Made by a program: the position numbers and the translations under genes. A stretch of 12,292 nucleotides of DNA from Muribaculaceae bacterium (GTDB lineage: Bacteria > Bacteroidota > Bacteroidia > Bacteroidales > Muribaculaceae), in contig JAEEVB010000055.1 of the NCBI GenBank assembly GCA_016287065.1, positions 1 through 12,292 on the forward strand, written 5' to 3'. The notes below the pieces were generated by a model that saw only the letters and a list, made by a program, of their open reading frames with translations, did not search any database and was not told where the DNA came from. Positions 6,603 to 12,292 of this stretch are shown here, piece by piece; within the stretch, counting starts at the first letter, position 1; each line of letters begins with the position of its first letter.

Positions 6603-7703
6603 TTATACATTGAAGCGGAACACCACGATGTCGCCATCCTGGAACACATAGTCCTTGCCCTCGACATGCATCTTGCCAGCCTCTTTCACGGCGGCTTCGC
6701 TGCCATACTGGATATAGTCGGGGTACTTGATGACCTCGGCACGGATGAAGCCGCGCTCAAAGTCGGTGTGAATCACGCCGGCACACTGCGGGGCCTTGCT
6801 GCCCTTCTTGAAGGTCCAGGCACGCACCTCCTTGGGACCGGCGGTGAGGAAGGTCTCGAGGTTAAGCAGTGCATAGGCGGCCTTGATGAGGCGGTTCACA
6901 CCGCTCTCTTCCAGCCCTATCTCCTGCAGAAACATCTGGCGTTCCTCGTAGGTTTCCAGTTCGGCAATCTCGCTCTCGGTCTGTGCTGCTACCACCAGAA
7001 TCTCGGCATGCTCGTCCTTCACAGCCTCGCGCACGGCGTCGACATAGTGGTTGCCACTGGCTGCGGCCGTGTCGTCGACATTGCACACATAGAGCACGGG
7101 CTTGTTGGTGAGCAGGAACAGGTCATGAGCCACCTTCTCCTCGTCTTTGTTGAGCAGTTCCACGCTGCGGGCACTCTTGCCCTGCGAAAGGGCCTCGTAG
7201 TAGCGTTGCAGCACATCGTACTGCACCTTGGCCTCTCGGTCGCCCGCCTGGGCTTGCTTCTGCACGCGGCCTATGCGGCTCTCGATGGTCTCCAGGTCGC
7301 GCAGTTGCAGTTCGGTGTCGATCACCTCCTTGTCGCGCACGGGGTCGACAGTGCCGTCGACGTGTGTCACATTGTCGTCGTCGAAGCAGCGCAGCACATG
7401 GATGATGGCGTCGGTTTCACGGATGTTGGCCAGGAACTTGTTGCCCAGGCCTTCGCCCTTCGACGCGCCCTTCACCAGACCGGCGATGTCCACAATCTCG
7501 ACGGTAGTGGGCACGATGCGTGCCGGGTGCACGAGTTCGGCAAGTTTATTGAGTCGCTCATCGGGCACCGTGATGACGCCCACATTTGGCTCGATTGTAC
7601 AGAAAGGAAAGTTTGCCGACTGCGCCTTGGCATTCGACAGACAGTTAAACAAAGTAGACTTGCCCACATTAGGCAGTCCCACGATTCCACATTGTAGTGC
7701 CAT
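6603..7703 (-). CDS. ychF: Redox-regulated ATPase YchF (OLA1 family)
   Basis: This 366-residue Obg-related P-loop protein hydrolyses ATP in preference to GTP and associates with ribosomes. Visible motifs are the G1 loop GLPNVGKST (9-17), switch I region NFPFCTIEPNVG (31-42), G3 DIAGLVKGASKGEGLG (72-87), and LYVCNVDD (204-211) in place of the NKxD guanine-specificity motif, the known basis for ATP preference. A coiled-coil insertion spans about 130-190. The C-terminal TGS domain (about 283-365) contains the hallmark FERGFIRAEVIKYPDY and ends FQDGDIVVFRFNV. Length equals that of other bacterial YchF proteins. It is the first gene of the leftward operon and has its own promoter with an 18-25 nt leader. 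Confidence 0.96.
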   Translation of the reverse strand: MALQCGIVGLPNVGKSTLFNCLSNAKAQSANFPFCTIEPNVGVITVPDERLNKLAELVHPARIVPTTVEIVDIAGLVKGASKGEGLGNKFLANIRETDAIIHVLRCFDDDNVTHVDGTVDPVRDKEVIDTELQLRDLETIESRIGRVQKQAQAGDREAKVQYDVLQRYYEALSQGKSARSVELLNKDEEKVAHDLFLLTNKPVLYVCNVDDTAAASGNHYVDAVREAVKDEHAEILVVAAQTESEIAELETYEERQMFLQEIGLEESGVNRLIKAAYALLNLETFLTAGPKEVRAWTFKKGSKAPQCAGVIHTDFERGFIRAEVIKYPDYIQYGSEAAVKEAGKMHVEGKDYVFQDGDIVVFRFNV

Positions 7704-7727
7704 TATTGTTGTTTTTTAATTTTACTG

Positions 7728-7758
7728 CAAAATTAGTGCAAATATGTTGCTGATGCAA
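7728..7758 (-). promoter_or_regulatory. Candidate ychF operon promoter
   Basis: On the minus strand TAATTTTG (complement of 7728-7735) fits the TAnnTTTG -7 consensus. A TTG -33 core (complement of 7756-7758) lies 20 nt upstream. The ychF ATG at 7701-7703 is 24 nt downstream of the -7 box. The -33 core falls inside the inverted repeat at 7741-7764. Confidence 0.55.
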
Positions 7759-7764
7759 CATATT
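7741..7764. repeat. Perfect 10+10 bp inverted repeat over the ychF promoter
   Basis: AATATGTTGC-TGAT-GCAACATATT has fully complementary 10-bp arms around a 4-nt centre. It covers the spacer and -33 region of the ychF promoter. This position fits a dimeric repressor operator better than a terminator, since no U-run follows on either strand. Confidence 0.7.
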
Positions 7765-7765
7765 C

Positions 7766-7832
7766 GACAAAATTTCAAAGCAAGAGTCAGCCTTTGGCTG
7801 GCGGGCGGCCCAAAGGGATTGAAACTTTTGTC
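7766..7832. other. Nested stem-loop element of 67 nt
   Basis: Outer arms GACAAAATTTCAA (7766-7778) and TTGAAACTTTTGTC (7819-7832) pair over 13 bp with one bulged C at 7825. Inside, CCTTTGG (7791-7797) pairs with CCAAAGG (7810-7816) around a GC-rich loop. A competing small hairpin CAGCC-TTT-GGCTG (7788-7800) uses the left inner arm. It lies just upstream of the ychF operator. It could be a REP/MITE-like DNA element, the trailer of the AlkZ-related mRNA, or a small RNA. No target-site duplication is evident. Confidence 0.5.
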
Positions 7833-7868
7833 AACTAAAATTCCAGTATCTCATTATTCCCGCAGCCT

Positions 7869-7896
7869 AATTTCGCGGTCGCCAGACCGCAAAATT
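7869..7896 (-). terminator. Terminator-like hairpin downstream of the AlkZ-related gene
   Basis: GCGGTC (7875-7880) and GACCGC (7885-7890) form a perfect 6-bp GC stem with a GCCA loop. A single C/A mismatch separates this from flanking AATTT/AAATT arms. In leftward transcription the hairpin is followed by GAAATT, a weak U tract. It could end the nadK-ygjP-alkZ-like transcript and may work in both directions. Confidence 0.4.
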
Positions 7897-7901
7897 CACT
7901 C

Positions 7902-7985
7902 ATTCGTACATAAAAGTGTATGATGATGACAATTATTCGTACATAAAAGTGTAGCTACAATACATTTTTTCGTACATAAAAGTGT
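7902..7985. repeat. Three 17-bp iterons with exact 33-bp spacing
   Basis: TTCGTACATAAAAGTGT occurs without mismatch at 7903-7919, 7936-7952 and 7969-7985. The first two copies share a further A before and A after (19 bp). The 33-bp period is close to three helical turns, and the 16-bp spacers are unlike each other. The array begins 8 bp after the stop of the AlkZ-related gene and ends about 170 bp upstream of the ychF promoter. No start codon or good promoter box follows on either strand. Conserved boxes with diverged spacers imply binding sites rather than recent slippage. Confidence 0.85.
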
Positions 7986-7993
7986 CATTCATG

Positions 7994-8680
7994 TTATCGC
8001 TTGGTGGCGAGCAAGCGGTGGAGATGGGCGTCGGTGGCCTGTGGCAGCACCTGATGCAGGTGGTTGAGCATTTTCGCAAACGACTCCTGGGGAGCGCACG
8101 GGCAGCTGCATGCCTCGCGGCCGTAGAGATGCTCGGGCGTAGTGAGCAACGACCATCCCCAGCCGTACTCACGGTTGTGCCGGTCACGCGGATACACGAA
8201 ATCCTCGGTCACAATGCGGCACTGCATCTGCAGGCGTGTGACATAGGCATCGAAACGGCTGCGCATCTTGGCTCCCGTGAATCCGCATGCTGCACGCAAC
8301 TCGCGTGTGATGAGGCTGCCATGCGCCTGCAGGGTAGAAAGGATGGCCTCTTCGACCGATCCCGCCTCGATAGGGTCGTTCAGACTATGGCGCCAGTTCA
8401 TGAAGTGGGGCCACCACTCCATGGCTATGAAACCCGCCTTGCTGCCGAAAAACTTGCCATAGACACAGCCGCCATCGGTAATCACGCTGCCCTTCCACTT
8501 CCACAAGGGCCAGTCCCAGCCGCCATCGGGCAGCACCACATAGCTGCAATCCTCGTCGACCATTTGCTCGGCACTAAAGCCCGGAATATCGCTCCTGAGC
8601 AAGGGCAGAAACCCCAACTCATGAATAAGATCAATCAACTCGGCAGCACTGCTTATTTGTCGTCTATTATGTTGTATCAT
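7994..8680 (-). CDS. AlkZ-related winged-helix protein
   Basis: The 228-residue protein resembles what I recall as AlkZ-related proteins, relatives of the HTH_42/YcaQ DNA glycosylase family. The N-terminal block is AELIDLIHELGFLPLLRSDIPGFS (from residue 13), followed by aromatic-rich DGGWDWPLWKWKG (52-64) and VYGKFFGSKAGFIAMEWWPHF (from 73). A winged-helix-like segment follows at about 108-134 (SVEEAILSTLQAHGSLITREL). The C-terminal part has EYGWGWSLLTTPEHLYG. No glycosylase activity can be claimed: the catalytic QxQ-type motif of AlkZ is not apparent, and members of this branch are much shorter than AlkZ. It is the last gene of the nadK operon, 22 bp after the metallopeptidase. A small Cys cluster CSCPC (191-195) is unusual and might bind metal. 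Confidence 0.6.
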   Translation of the reverse strand: MIQHNRRQISSAAELIDLIHELGFLPLLRSDIPGFSAEQMVDEDCSYVVLPDGGWDWPLWKWKGSVITDGGCVYGKFFGSKAGFIAMEWWPHFMNWRHSLNDPIEAGSVEEAILSTLQAHGSLITRELRAACGFTGAKMRSRFDAYVTRLQMQCRIVTEDFVYPRDRHNREYGWGWSLLTTPEHLYGREACSCPCAPQESFAKMLNHLHQVLPQATDAHLHRLLATKR

Positions 8681-8702
8681 TTTTAATTAAAATTGATAAA
8701 AG

Positions 8703-9410
8703 TCAACGGAGAATGGGCCAGGAGAAGTGCCTGAGTTTTGCCTCGAGTTCCTTCTCGCGGCCGCCCAGATAGGTGTTGCACAGGGCGTGGAAGTCGGCAG
8801 AGTGATTCATGTGCTGCAGGTGCGCCAACTCGTGACAAATGATGAGGTCGACGAGTTCGGGCGTAAGGAACATGACATTGCGCGAGAGCTGAATGATGCC
8901 CTTGCTGGTGCAGTGCCCCAACTTCTGCTTGCCACGACCCAGTTCAAACCCTTTGACGCTCACGCCCAGCCGCTGTGCCAGTTGCTCGGCATAGGAGATG
9001 AGCCGCTTGACGGCTTCCTTGGCCATGACCTGCTGCAAAGCCCGCGAGATGTTTTGCCGGGCAAAAGCCGAGTCGAAGTCGGTGCCTGCTGGCAAGCTCA
9101 CGATGATGTTGCTCTCGCCATCGTGCTTGAGCATGATGCGCCCAGGTTTTACCGATTGCACGGCCAGGGTCAAAGTGCACTGGAAACACTCGATTACCTG
9201 GCCCTCGTGAAAACTGACGACTGGCATGCGATGCTTGACGATGCTGCTGCGGTGCGAGTCGATAAACTGGCGTAGCGTGGCCGTGGGCGTGCCGTTGGGC
9301 ACATTCACGTGCAGCTGGTCGTCGTGCCACCGGGCACTGATGGTGTGCGACCCATGCCGCACCTTGACAATGATGCGGCCCAATTCGGGGTCATCGAGAT
9401 AGAATTGCAT
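8703..9410 (-). CDS. YgjP-like M48 family metallopeptidase (DUF45)
   Basis: The 235-residue protein has the zinc-metalloprotease motif HELAH (193-197) within ICHELAHLQHMNHSADFH, with H203 and H208 of the NHSxxFH extension typical of YgjP/DUF45 (SprT-like) proteins. The preceding GRGKQKLGHCTSKGIIQLSR (159-178) corresponds to the usual family block RxQKSRWGSCSxxGxIxLN, here with KQKLGHCTSKG. The replacement of the WG pair by LG is slightly atypical. There is no signal peptide, so it is cytoplasmic. Substrate and role of the family are unclear. It lies 12 bp after nadK and 22 bp before the AlkZ-related gene, so it is very probably cotranscribed with both. Confidence 0.88.
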   Translation of the reverse strand: MQFYLDDPELGRIIVKVRHGSHTISARWHDDQLHVNVPNGTPTATLRQFIDSHRSSIVKHRMPVVSFHEGQVIECFQCTLTLAVQSVKPGRIMLKHDGESNIIVSLPAGTDFDSAFARQNISRALQQVMAKEAVKRLISYAEQLAQRLGVSVKGFELGRGKQKLGHCTSKGIIQLSRNVMFLTPELVDLIICHELAHLQHMNHSADFHALCNTYLGGREKELEAKLRHFSWPILR

Positions 9411-9422
9411 AGTGTGCAGGGA

Positions 9423-10289
9423 TTATTCTTCGCGGTTGTCTTTGCCCCACATGAGCTTGTTGCGCAGGGTGCTGGCAAAGTTGTAGTCGTTGAGGAGCAC
9501 CACCTGCGCCTCAAAGGGGGCGCGGGTGATGGTGAGCGCCGTGCCACTGGGCAAACCCACCGAGTCGCCGTCGATGCTCAGCTGATACAGTGCCGTGCGG
9601 CTGCGGGTGGTGATGGTGAGGGTGGCATCGTCGCGAATCACCACAGGACGCATCGTGAGGGCATGAGGCGAGATGGGCGAGAGCACCACGCAGCGCGAAA
9701 GCGGCTCGAGCACAGGGCCGCCCACGCTCAGGTTATAGGCAGTGGATCCTGTAGGGGTGCACACGAGCAGTCCGTCGCCCTTGTAGGTGGTGAGCGGCGT
9801 GCCGTCGATGAGCACATCCACCTCGATCATCGACGATGTGTCTTGGCGCAGCAGCGCCACCTCGTTGAGCGCGCATGGGAAACCGCCATGTCCGTTGCTC
9901 ATCACTTGCAGCATAGAGCGTTTCTCAACGCGGTAGTTTCCGCTAAGCAATGCCTCCACCACCAGCTGTGTTTGCTCAATGTGGGCCGTGGTGAGGTAGC
10001 CGAGATGTCCGGCATTGATGCCCATGATGGGCACCCCGTGGCGGGAAACCACCTTGGATGTGCGCAAGAAAGTGCCGTCACCGCCCAGGCTCAATGCCAC
10101 ATCGGTGTCGTCGGGAGTTTCCATTGCTTTCACACTGCGTGTGAAAGGCACCTGGTGCCGACTCAAGAAACTCAGGTATGATTCCTCGACCTGCAGCTCC
10201 ACACCATGCTCAATCAGCTCTTGTGCAAGATGTTGAATGTGGGGGAGCACATCGTGGTGATATTCGTTGCCAAAAATAGTTATTTTCAT
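9423..10289 (-). CDS. nadK: NAD kinase
   Basis: The 288-residue cytoplasmic enzyme phosphorylates NAD to NADP using ATP (or polyphosphate). It shows the catalytic GGDG motif in LSLGGDGTFLR (67-75), the following GINAGHLGYLT (90-100), the conserved NEVALLR (142-148), and the glycine-rich substrate-binding VCTPTGSTAYNLSVGGP (176-192) with the expected SPISPHALTMRPVV block after it. Length and motif order match bacterial NadK. It heads the leftward operon with the metallopeptidase and the AlkZ-related gene. The leader is long (about 100 nt) if the -7 box at 10396-10403 is used. Confidence 0.96.
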   Translation of the reverse strand: MKITIFGNEYHHDVLPHIQHLAQELIEHGVELQVEESYLSFLSRHQVPFTRSVKAMETPDDTDVALSLGGDGTFLRTSKVVSRHGVPIMGINAGHLGYLTTAHIEQTQLVVEALLSGNYRVEKRSMLQVMSNGHGGFPCALNEVALLRQDTSSMIEVDVLIDGTPLTTYKGDGLLVCTPTGSTAYNLSVGGPVLEPLSRCVVLSPISPHALTMRPVVIRDDATLTITTRSRTALYQLSIDGDSVGLPSGTALTITRAPFEAQVVLLNDYNFASTLRNKLMWGKDNREE

Positions 10290-10347
10290 AATCTATCTAA
10301 AAATGCGTTTAAAAAGATGATAAAAAACGAAATTCCCGCAAAAAGGT

Positions 10348-10378
10348 TTTCATTTCTCATTAATTCCTCTTATTTTTG
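10348..10378 (+). promoter_or_regulatory. Candidate pdxJ promoter
   Basis: TATTTTTG at 10371-10378 matches TAnnTTTG. TTTC at 10348-10351, 19 nt upstream, is a one-mismatch -33 box. The pdxJ ATG lies 73 nt downstream of the -7 box, so pdxJ, exbB and exbD could be read from here. Confidence 0.5.
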
Positions 10379-10395
10379 CATAACCTTAGCAATGG

Positions 10396-10403
10396 CAAAG
10401 ATA
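10396..10403 (-). promoter_or_regulatory. Candidate -7 box of the nadK operon
   Basis: The minus strand reads TATCTTTG, a perfect TAnnTTTG match and identical to the -7 box of the ATPase promoter. No clear TTTG -33 box is seen 19-21 nt upstream. It lies 106 nt before the nadK ATG and points toward the pdxJ promoter rather than away from it. Confidence 0.45.
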
Positions 10404-10451
10404 AGCATTATTTGTGAAACTAAGGTCTAATTAGCTTGTAAATGATTTATC

Positions 10452-11165
10452 ATGGTTAATTTAAGTGTCAATATCAATAAGGTTGCAACCTTGCGAAACG
10501 CCCGTGGAGGCGATATTCCCAATGTAGAGAGCGTGGCTGTGAACTGCGAGCGATTCGGAGCCAACGGCATCACGGTGCATCCCCGTCCCGACGAACGCCA
10601 CATCAGGCATGACGATGTGTTTGCGTTGCGCCCGCTCATTCGCACCGAATTCAATATCGAAGGTTATCCCAGTGAAGACTTCATGAAACTTGTGCTCATG
10701 GTCAAGCCCTCGCAAGTAACCCTTGTTCCCGATGCGCCCGACGCGCTCACCTCGTCGGCAGGCTGGGAAATTGAACCCAACCTGGAGTTCCTCACCTCTA
10801 TCGTTGACCGGCTCAAGGAAAAGGGCATACGCACCAGCATCTTCGTGGGAACCGACGTCGACAACATCAAGCTCGCCGCCAAGACGGGCACGGACCGCGT
10901 AGAACTCTATACCGAGCCATACGCCAAGAACTATCACCTGAATGCCGAGGAGGCAGTGGCCCCCTTCACCCGTGCCGCCGAAGCTGCCCACAGTGTGGGC
11001 CTGGGTGTGAATGCCGGTCACGACCTGAACTTGGAGAACCTGAAATACTTCAAGGACCACGTGCCCTACCTCATGGAGGTCTCTATCGGTCACGCGCTCA
11101 TCAGCGATGCACTCTATCTGGGACTGGAACAGACAGTGAAGGCCTACAAGGAGTGCCTGAGATAA
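10452..11165 (+). CDS. pdxJ: Pyridoxine 5'-phosphate synthase
   Basis: This enzyme condenses 1-deoxyxylulose 5-phosphate with 3-amino-2-oxopropyl phosphate to make pyridoxine 5'-phosphate, the last ring-forming step of DXP-dependent vitamin B6 synthesis. The 237-residue protein shows the TIM-barrel landmarks of PdxJ: LSVNINKVATLRNARGG (4-20), ITVHPRPDERHIRHDDV (40-56, with catalytic H43), EFNIEGYPS (66-74, E70), QVTLVPD (88-94), VELYTEPYAKNY (150-161, E151), GLGVNAGHDLN (183-193) and SIGHALISDAL (211-221). The full family length is present. exbB follows after 48 bp with no promoter visible in the gap. Confidence 0.97.
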   Translation: MVNLSVNINKVATLRNARGGDIPNVESVAVNCERFGANGITVHPRPDERHIRHDDVFALRPLIRTEFNIEGYPSEDFMKLVLMVKPSQVTLVPDAPDALTSSAGWEIEPNLEFLTSIVDRLKEKGIRTSIFVGTDVDNIKLAAKTGTDRVELYTEPYAKNYHLNAEEAVAPFTRAAEAAHSVGLGVNAGHDLNLENLKYFKDHVPYLMEVSIGHALISDALYLGLEQTVKAYKECLR

Positions 11166-11213
11166 CAATAAATCGTAATCAAGAAATCAAATCACTACAA
11201 TTATTCTAGAAAT

Positions 11214-11909
11214 ATGTCTTCTACAACTTTTATTCTTGCACAGACGGCTGTAGCACAAAAAGGTGCCGCAGCAGCCAGCCAAGTGTCGGACATGACCGTA
11301 TGGGAACTCGCCATGAAAGGTGGCTGGATCATGATTCCGCTCGCCATCCTGGCCATCATCAGTATCTACATCTTTTTTGAACGTTGCTTTGCCATCAACT
11401 CGGTGAACAAAGAGGACAAGGGTTTCATGCAACGCATTCGCGACTACATCCATGGCGGACAGGTAGACGAAGCACTGCACTTGTGCAAAACCACCAACAC
11501 TCCCTCGTCTCGCATGATCGAGAAGGGTATTACCCGCATCGGGCGCCCCATGAACGACGTGCTTGTGGCTGTTGAGAACGTGGGTAATATGGAAATCTCA
11601 AGGCTCGAGAAAGGCTTCTCGTGGCTTGCCACCACCGCAGCCGGCGCTCCCATGATAGGTTTCTTGGGAACGGTAACGGGTATGGTGCAGGCCTTCATGG
11701 CAGTGGCCAACGCCGGCAGCAATGCCAACATCACCATCCTGTCGAGCGGCATCTATGAGGCTCTGGTCACCACTGTGGCTGGTCTCGTGGTGGGTATCAT
11801 AGCCCTGTTTGCCTACAACTACCTGACCTCTCGCGTAAAGAAAGTGATGAACAAGCTCGAAGGCAGCACCATGGACTTTATGGACTTGCTCAATGAACCG
11901 GTGAAATAA
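11214..11909 (+). CDS. exbB: MotA/TolQ/ExbB proton channel family protein
   Basis: The 231-residue inner-membrane protein forms the proton channel that, with ExbD, energises TonB (or a Tol-type system). Three transmembrane segments are visible: about 36-56 (GGWIMIPLAILAIISIYIFF), about 138-163 around the signature GAPMIGFLGTVTGMVQAF (144-161), and about 183-204 (ALVTTVAGLVVGIIALFAYN). A cytoplasmic domain lies between the first two. An extra N-terminal stretch of about 25 residues (TFILAQTAVAQKGAAAAS) precedes the first segment and could be a signal-like leader, as often seen in Bacteroidetes ExbB. The exbD start is 11 bp after its stop. ExbB is preferred over TolQ because of the pdxJ-exbB-exbD order in this phylum. 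Confidence 0.92.
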   Translation: MSSTTFILAQTAVAQKGAAAASQVSDMTVWELAMKGGWIMIPLAILAIISIYIFFERCFAINSVNKEDKGFMQRIRDYIHGGQVDEALHLCKTTNTPSSRMIEKGITRIGRPMNDVLVAVENVGNMEISRLEKGFSWLATTAAGAPMIGFLGTVTGMVQAFMAVANAGSNANITILSSGIYEALVTTVAGLVVGIIALFAYNYLTSRVKKVMNKLEGSTMDFMDLLNEPVK

Positions 11910-11920
11910 CTCGTAACGCA

Positions 11921-12292
11921 ATGGCTCTAAAACGACAACACGACCAACTGTCAATGTTCAGCATGGCTTCGATGACCGACGTCATCTTCCTGCTGCTCAT
12001 CTTCTTCATGGTGACGTCGACCTTTGTGTTTCCTTCGGCGCTGGAAATCAATCTGCCTCAAAGCAGCCAGACGACCACACTCAAGCCCAACACAAGACTC
12101 TATATCGACGAGAACCAGCAGCTGCTTGTGGCACAGAACGACTCGCTCCAGGAATCGGAGCCGCGCCCGCTGCCCTATGACCAGCTCGAGGGTTTCCTGC
12201 AGGCCGTGAAGAACGAGAATGATGGCGAGCACCAGTTCGTTGCCCTCCACGCCGACATCTCGGTGCCTTATGGCAAGATTGTGGAAGTGCTC
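11921..12292 (+). CDS. exbD: ExbD/TolR family biopolymer transport protein, partial at 3' end
   Basis: The frame is open from ATG 11921 to the window edge (124 codons). A short basic N-terminus (MALKRQHDQL) is followed by MASMTDVIFLLLIFFMVTS (15-33), the single transmembrane helix with the essential proton-carrying aspartate D20. The periplasmic domain begins LEINLPQSSQ and continues with LYIDENQQLLVAQND, ending in the VPYGKIVEVL strand typical of ExbD near its C-terminus. It pairs with ExbB just upstream and should couple proton flow to TonB-dependent uptake. Only the last few tens of residues are missing. Confidence 0.92.
   Translation, partial: MALKRQHDQLSMFSMASMTDVIFLLLIFFMVTSTFVFPSALEINLPQSSQTTTLKPNTRLYIDENQQLLVAQNDSLQESEPRPLPYDQLEGFLQAVKNENDGEHQFVALHADISVPYGKIVEVL

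Noticed and set aside
5403..7697. A 764-codon open frame on the plus strand opposite mtaB and ychF
   Set aside because: It runs antisense to two certain genes and spans their boundary. Its His/Leu/Ala-rich composition is what the GC-rich codon use of the real genes produces.
7815..7825. GGGATTGAAAC, which resembles the end of some CRISPR repeats
   Set aside because: It occurs once, has no spacer array or cas gene nearby, and forms part of the 7766-7832 stem-loop.
7933..8187. An 84-codon minus-strand frame whose end repeats TFMYE
   Set aside because: It overlaps the AlkZ-related gene in another frame, and the repeated peptide is only the translation of the iterons.

Overview
The window looks like the chromosome of a Bacteroidales bacterium. 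Three things support this: promoters of the TTTG-N19-TAnnTTTG type with no Shine-Dalgarno sequences, Bacteroidetes-typical families (DUF4919, the AAA/DUF4143 ATPase), and the order pdxJ-exbB-exbD. Family or genus cannot be fixed from this stretch.

Positions 1-2590 are an accessory, partly decayed region, AT-rich especially in the first 700 bases. It holds a secreted-protein gene broken by a frameshift at a run of ten A's (minus strand, running off the left edge), a decayed minus-strand gene (688-1002), an AAA/DUF4143 ATPase gene (1177-2442, plus strand) and a short coding remnant after it. The ATPase has an excellent Bacteroidetes promoter embedded in three tandem 23-bp repeats.

Positions 2560-7703 form a compact GC-richer minus-strand block, read from right to left: ychF, mtaB, a lipid A-type acyltransferase, a family 2 glycosyltransferase and a secreted DUF4919 protein. 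Gaps are short, and mtaB and the acyltransferase overlap by ATGA, so most of it is probably one operon of tRNA modification/translation and cell-envelope genes.

Positions 7704-7993 are a dense non-coding region. It contains the ychF promoter overlapped by a perfect 10+10 inverted repeat, a nested stem-loop of about 67 nt, a terminator-like hairpin, and three 17-bp iterons spaced exactly 33 bp apart. It is the least explained structure in the window.

Positions 7994-10289 are a second minus-strand operon: nadK (NAD kinase), a YgjP/DUF45 metallopeptidase and an AlkZ-related winged-helix protein. From 10290 the strand switches. A 162-bp divergent region, with candidate promoters that face each other, leads into pdxJ (vitamin B6 synthesis), exbB and a partial exbD (energy transduction to TonB-dependent outer-membrane transporters), which runs off the right edge.
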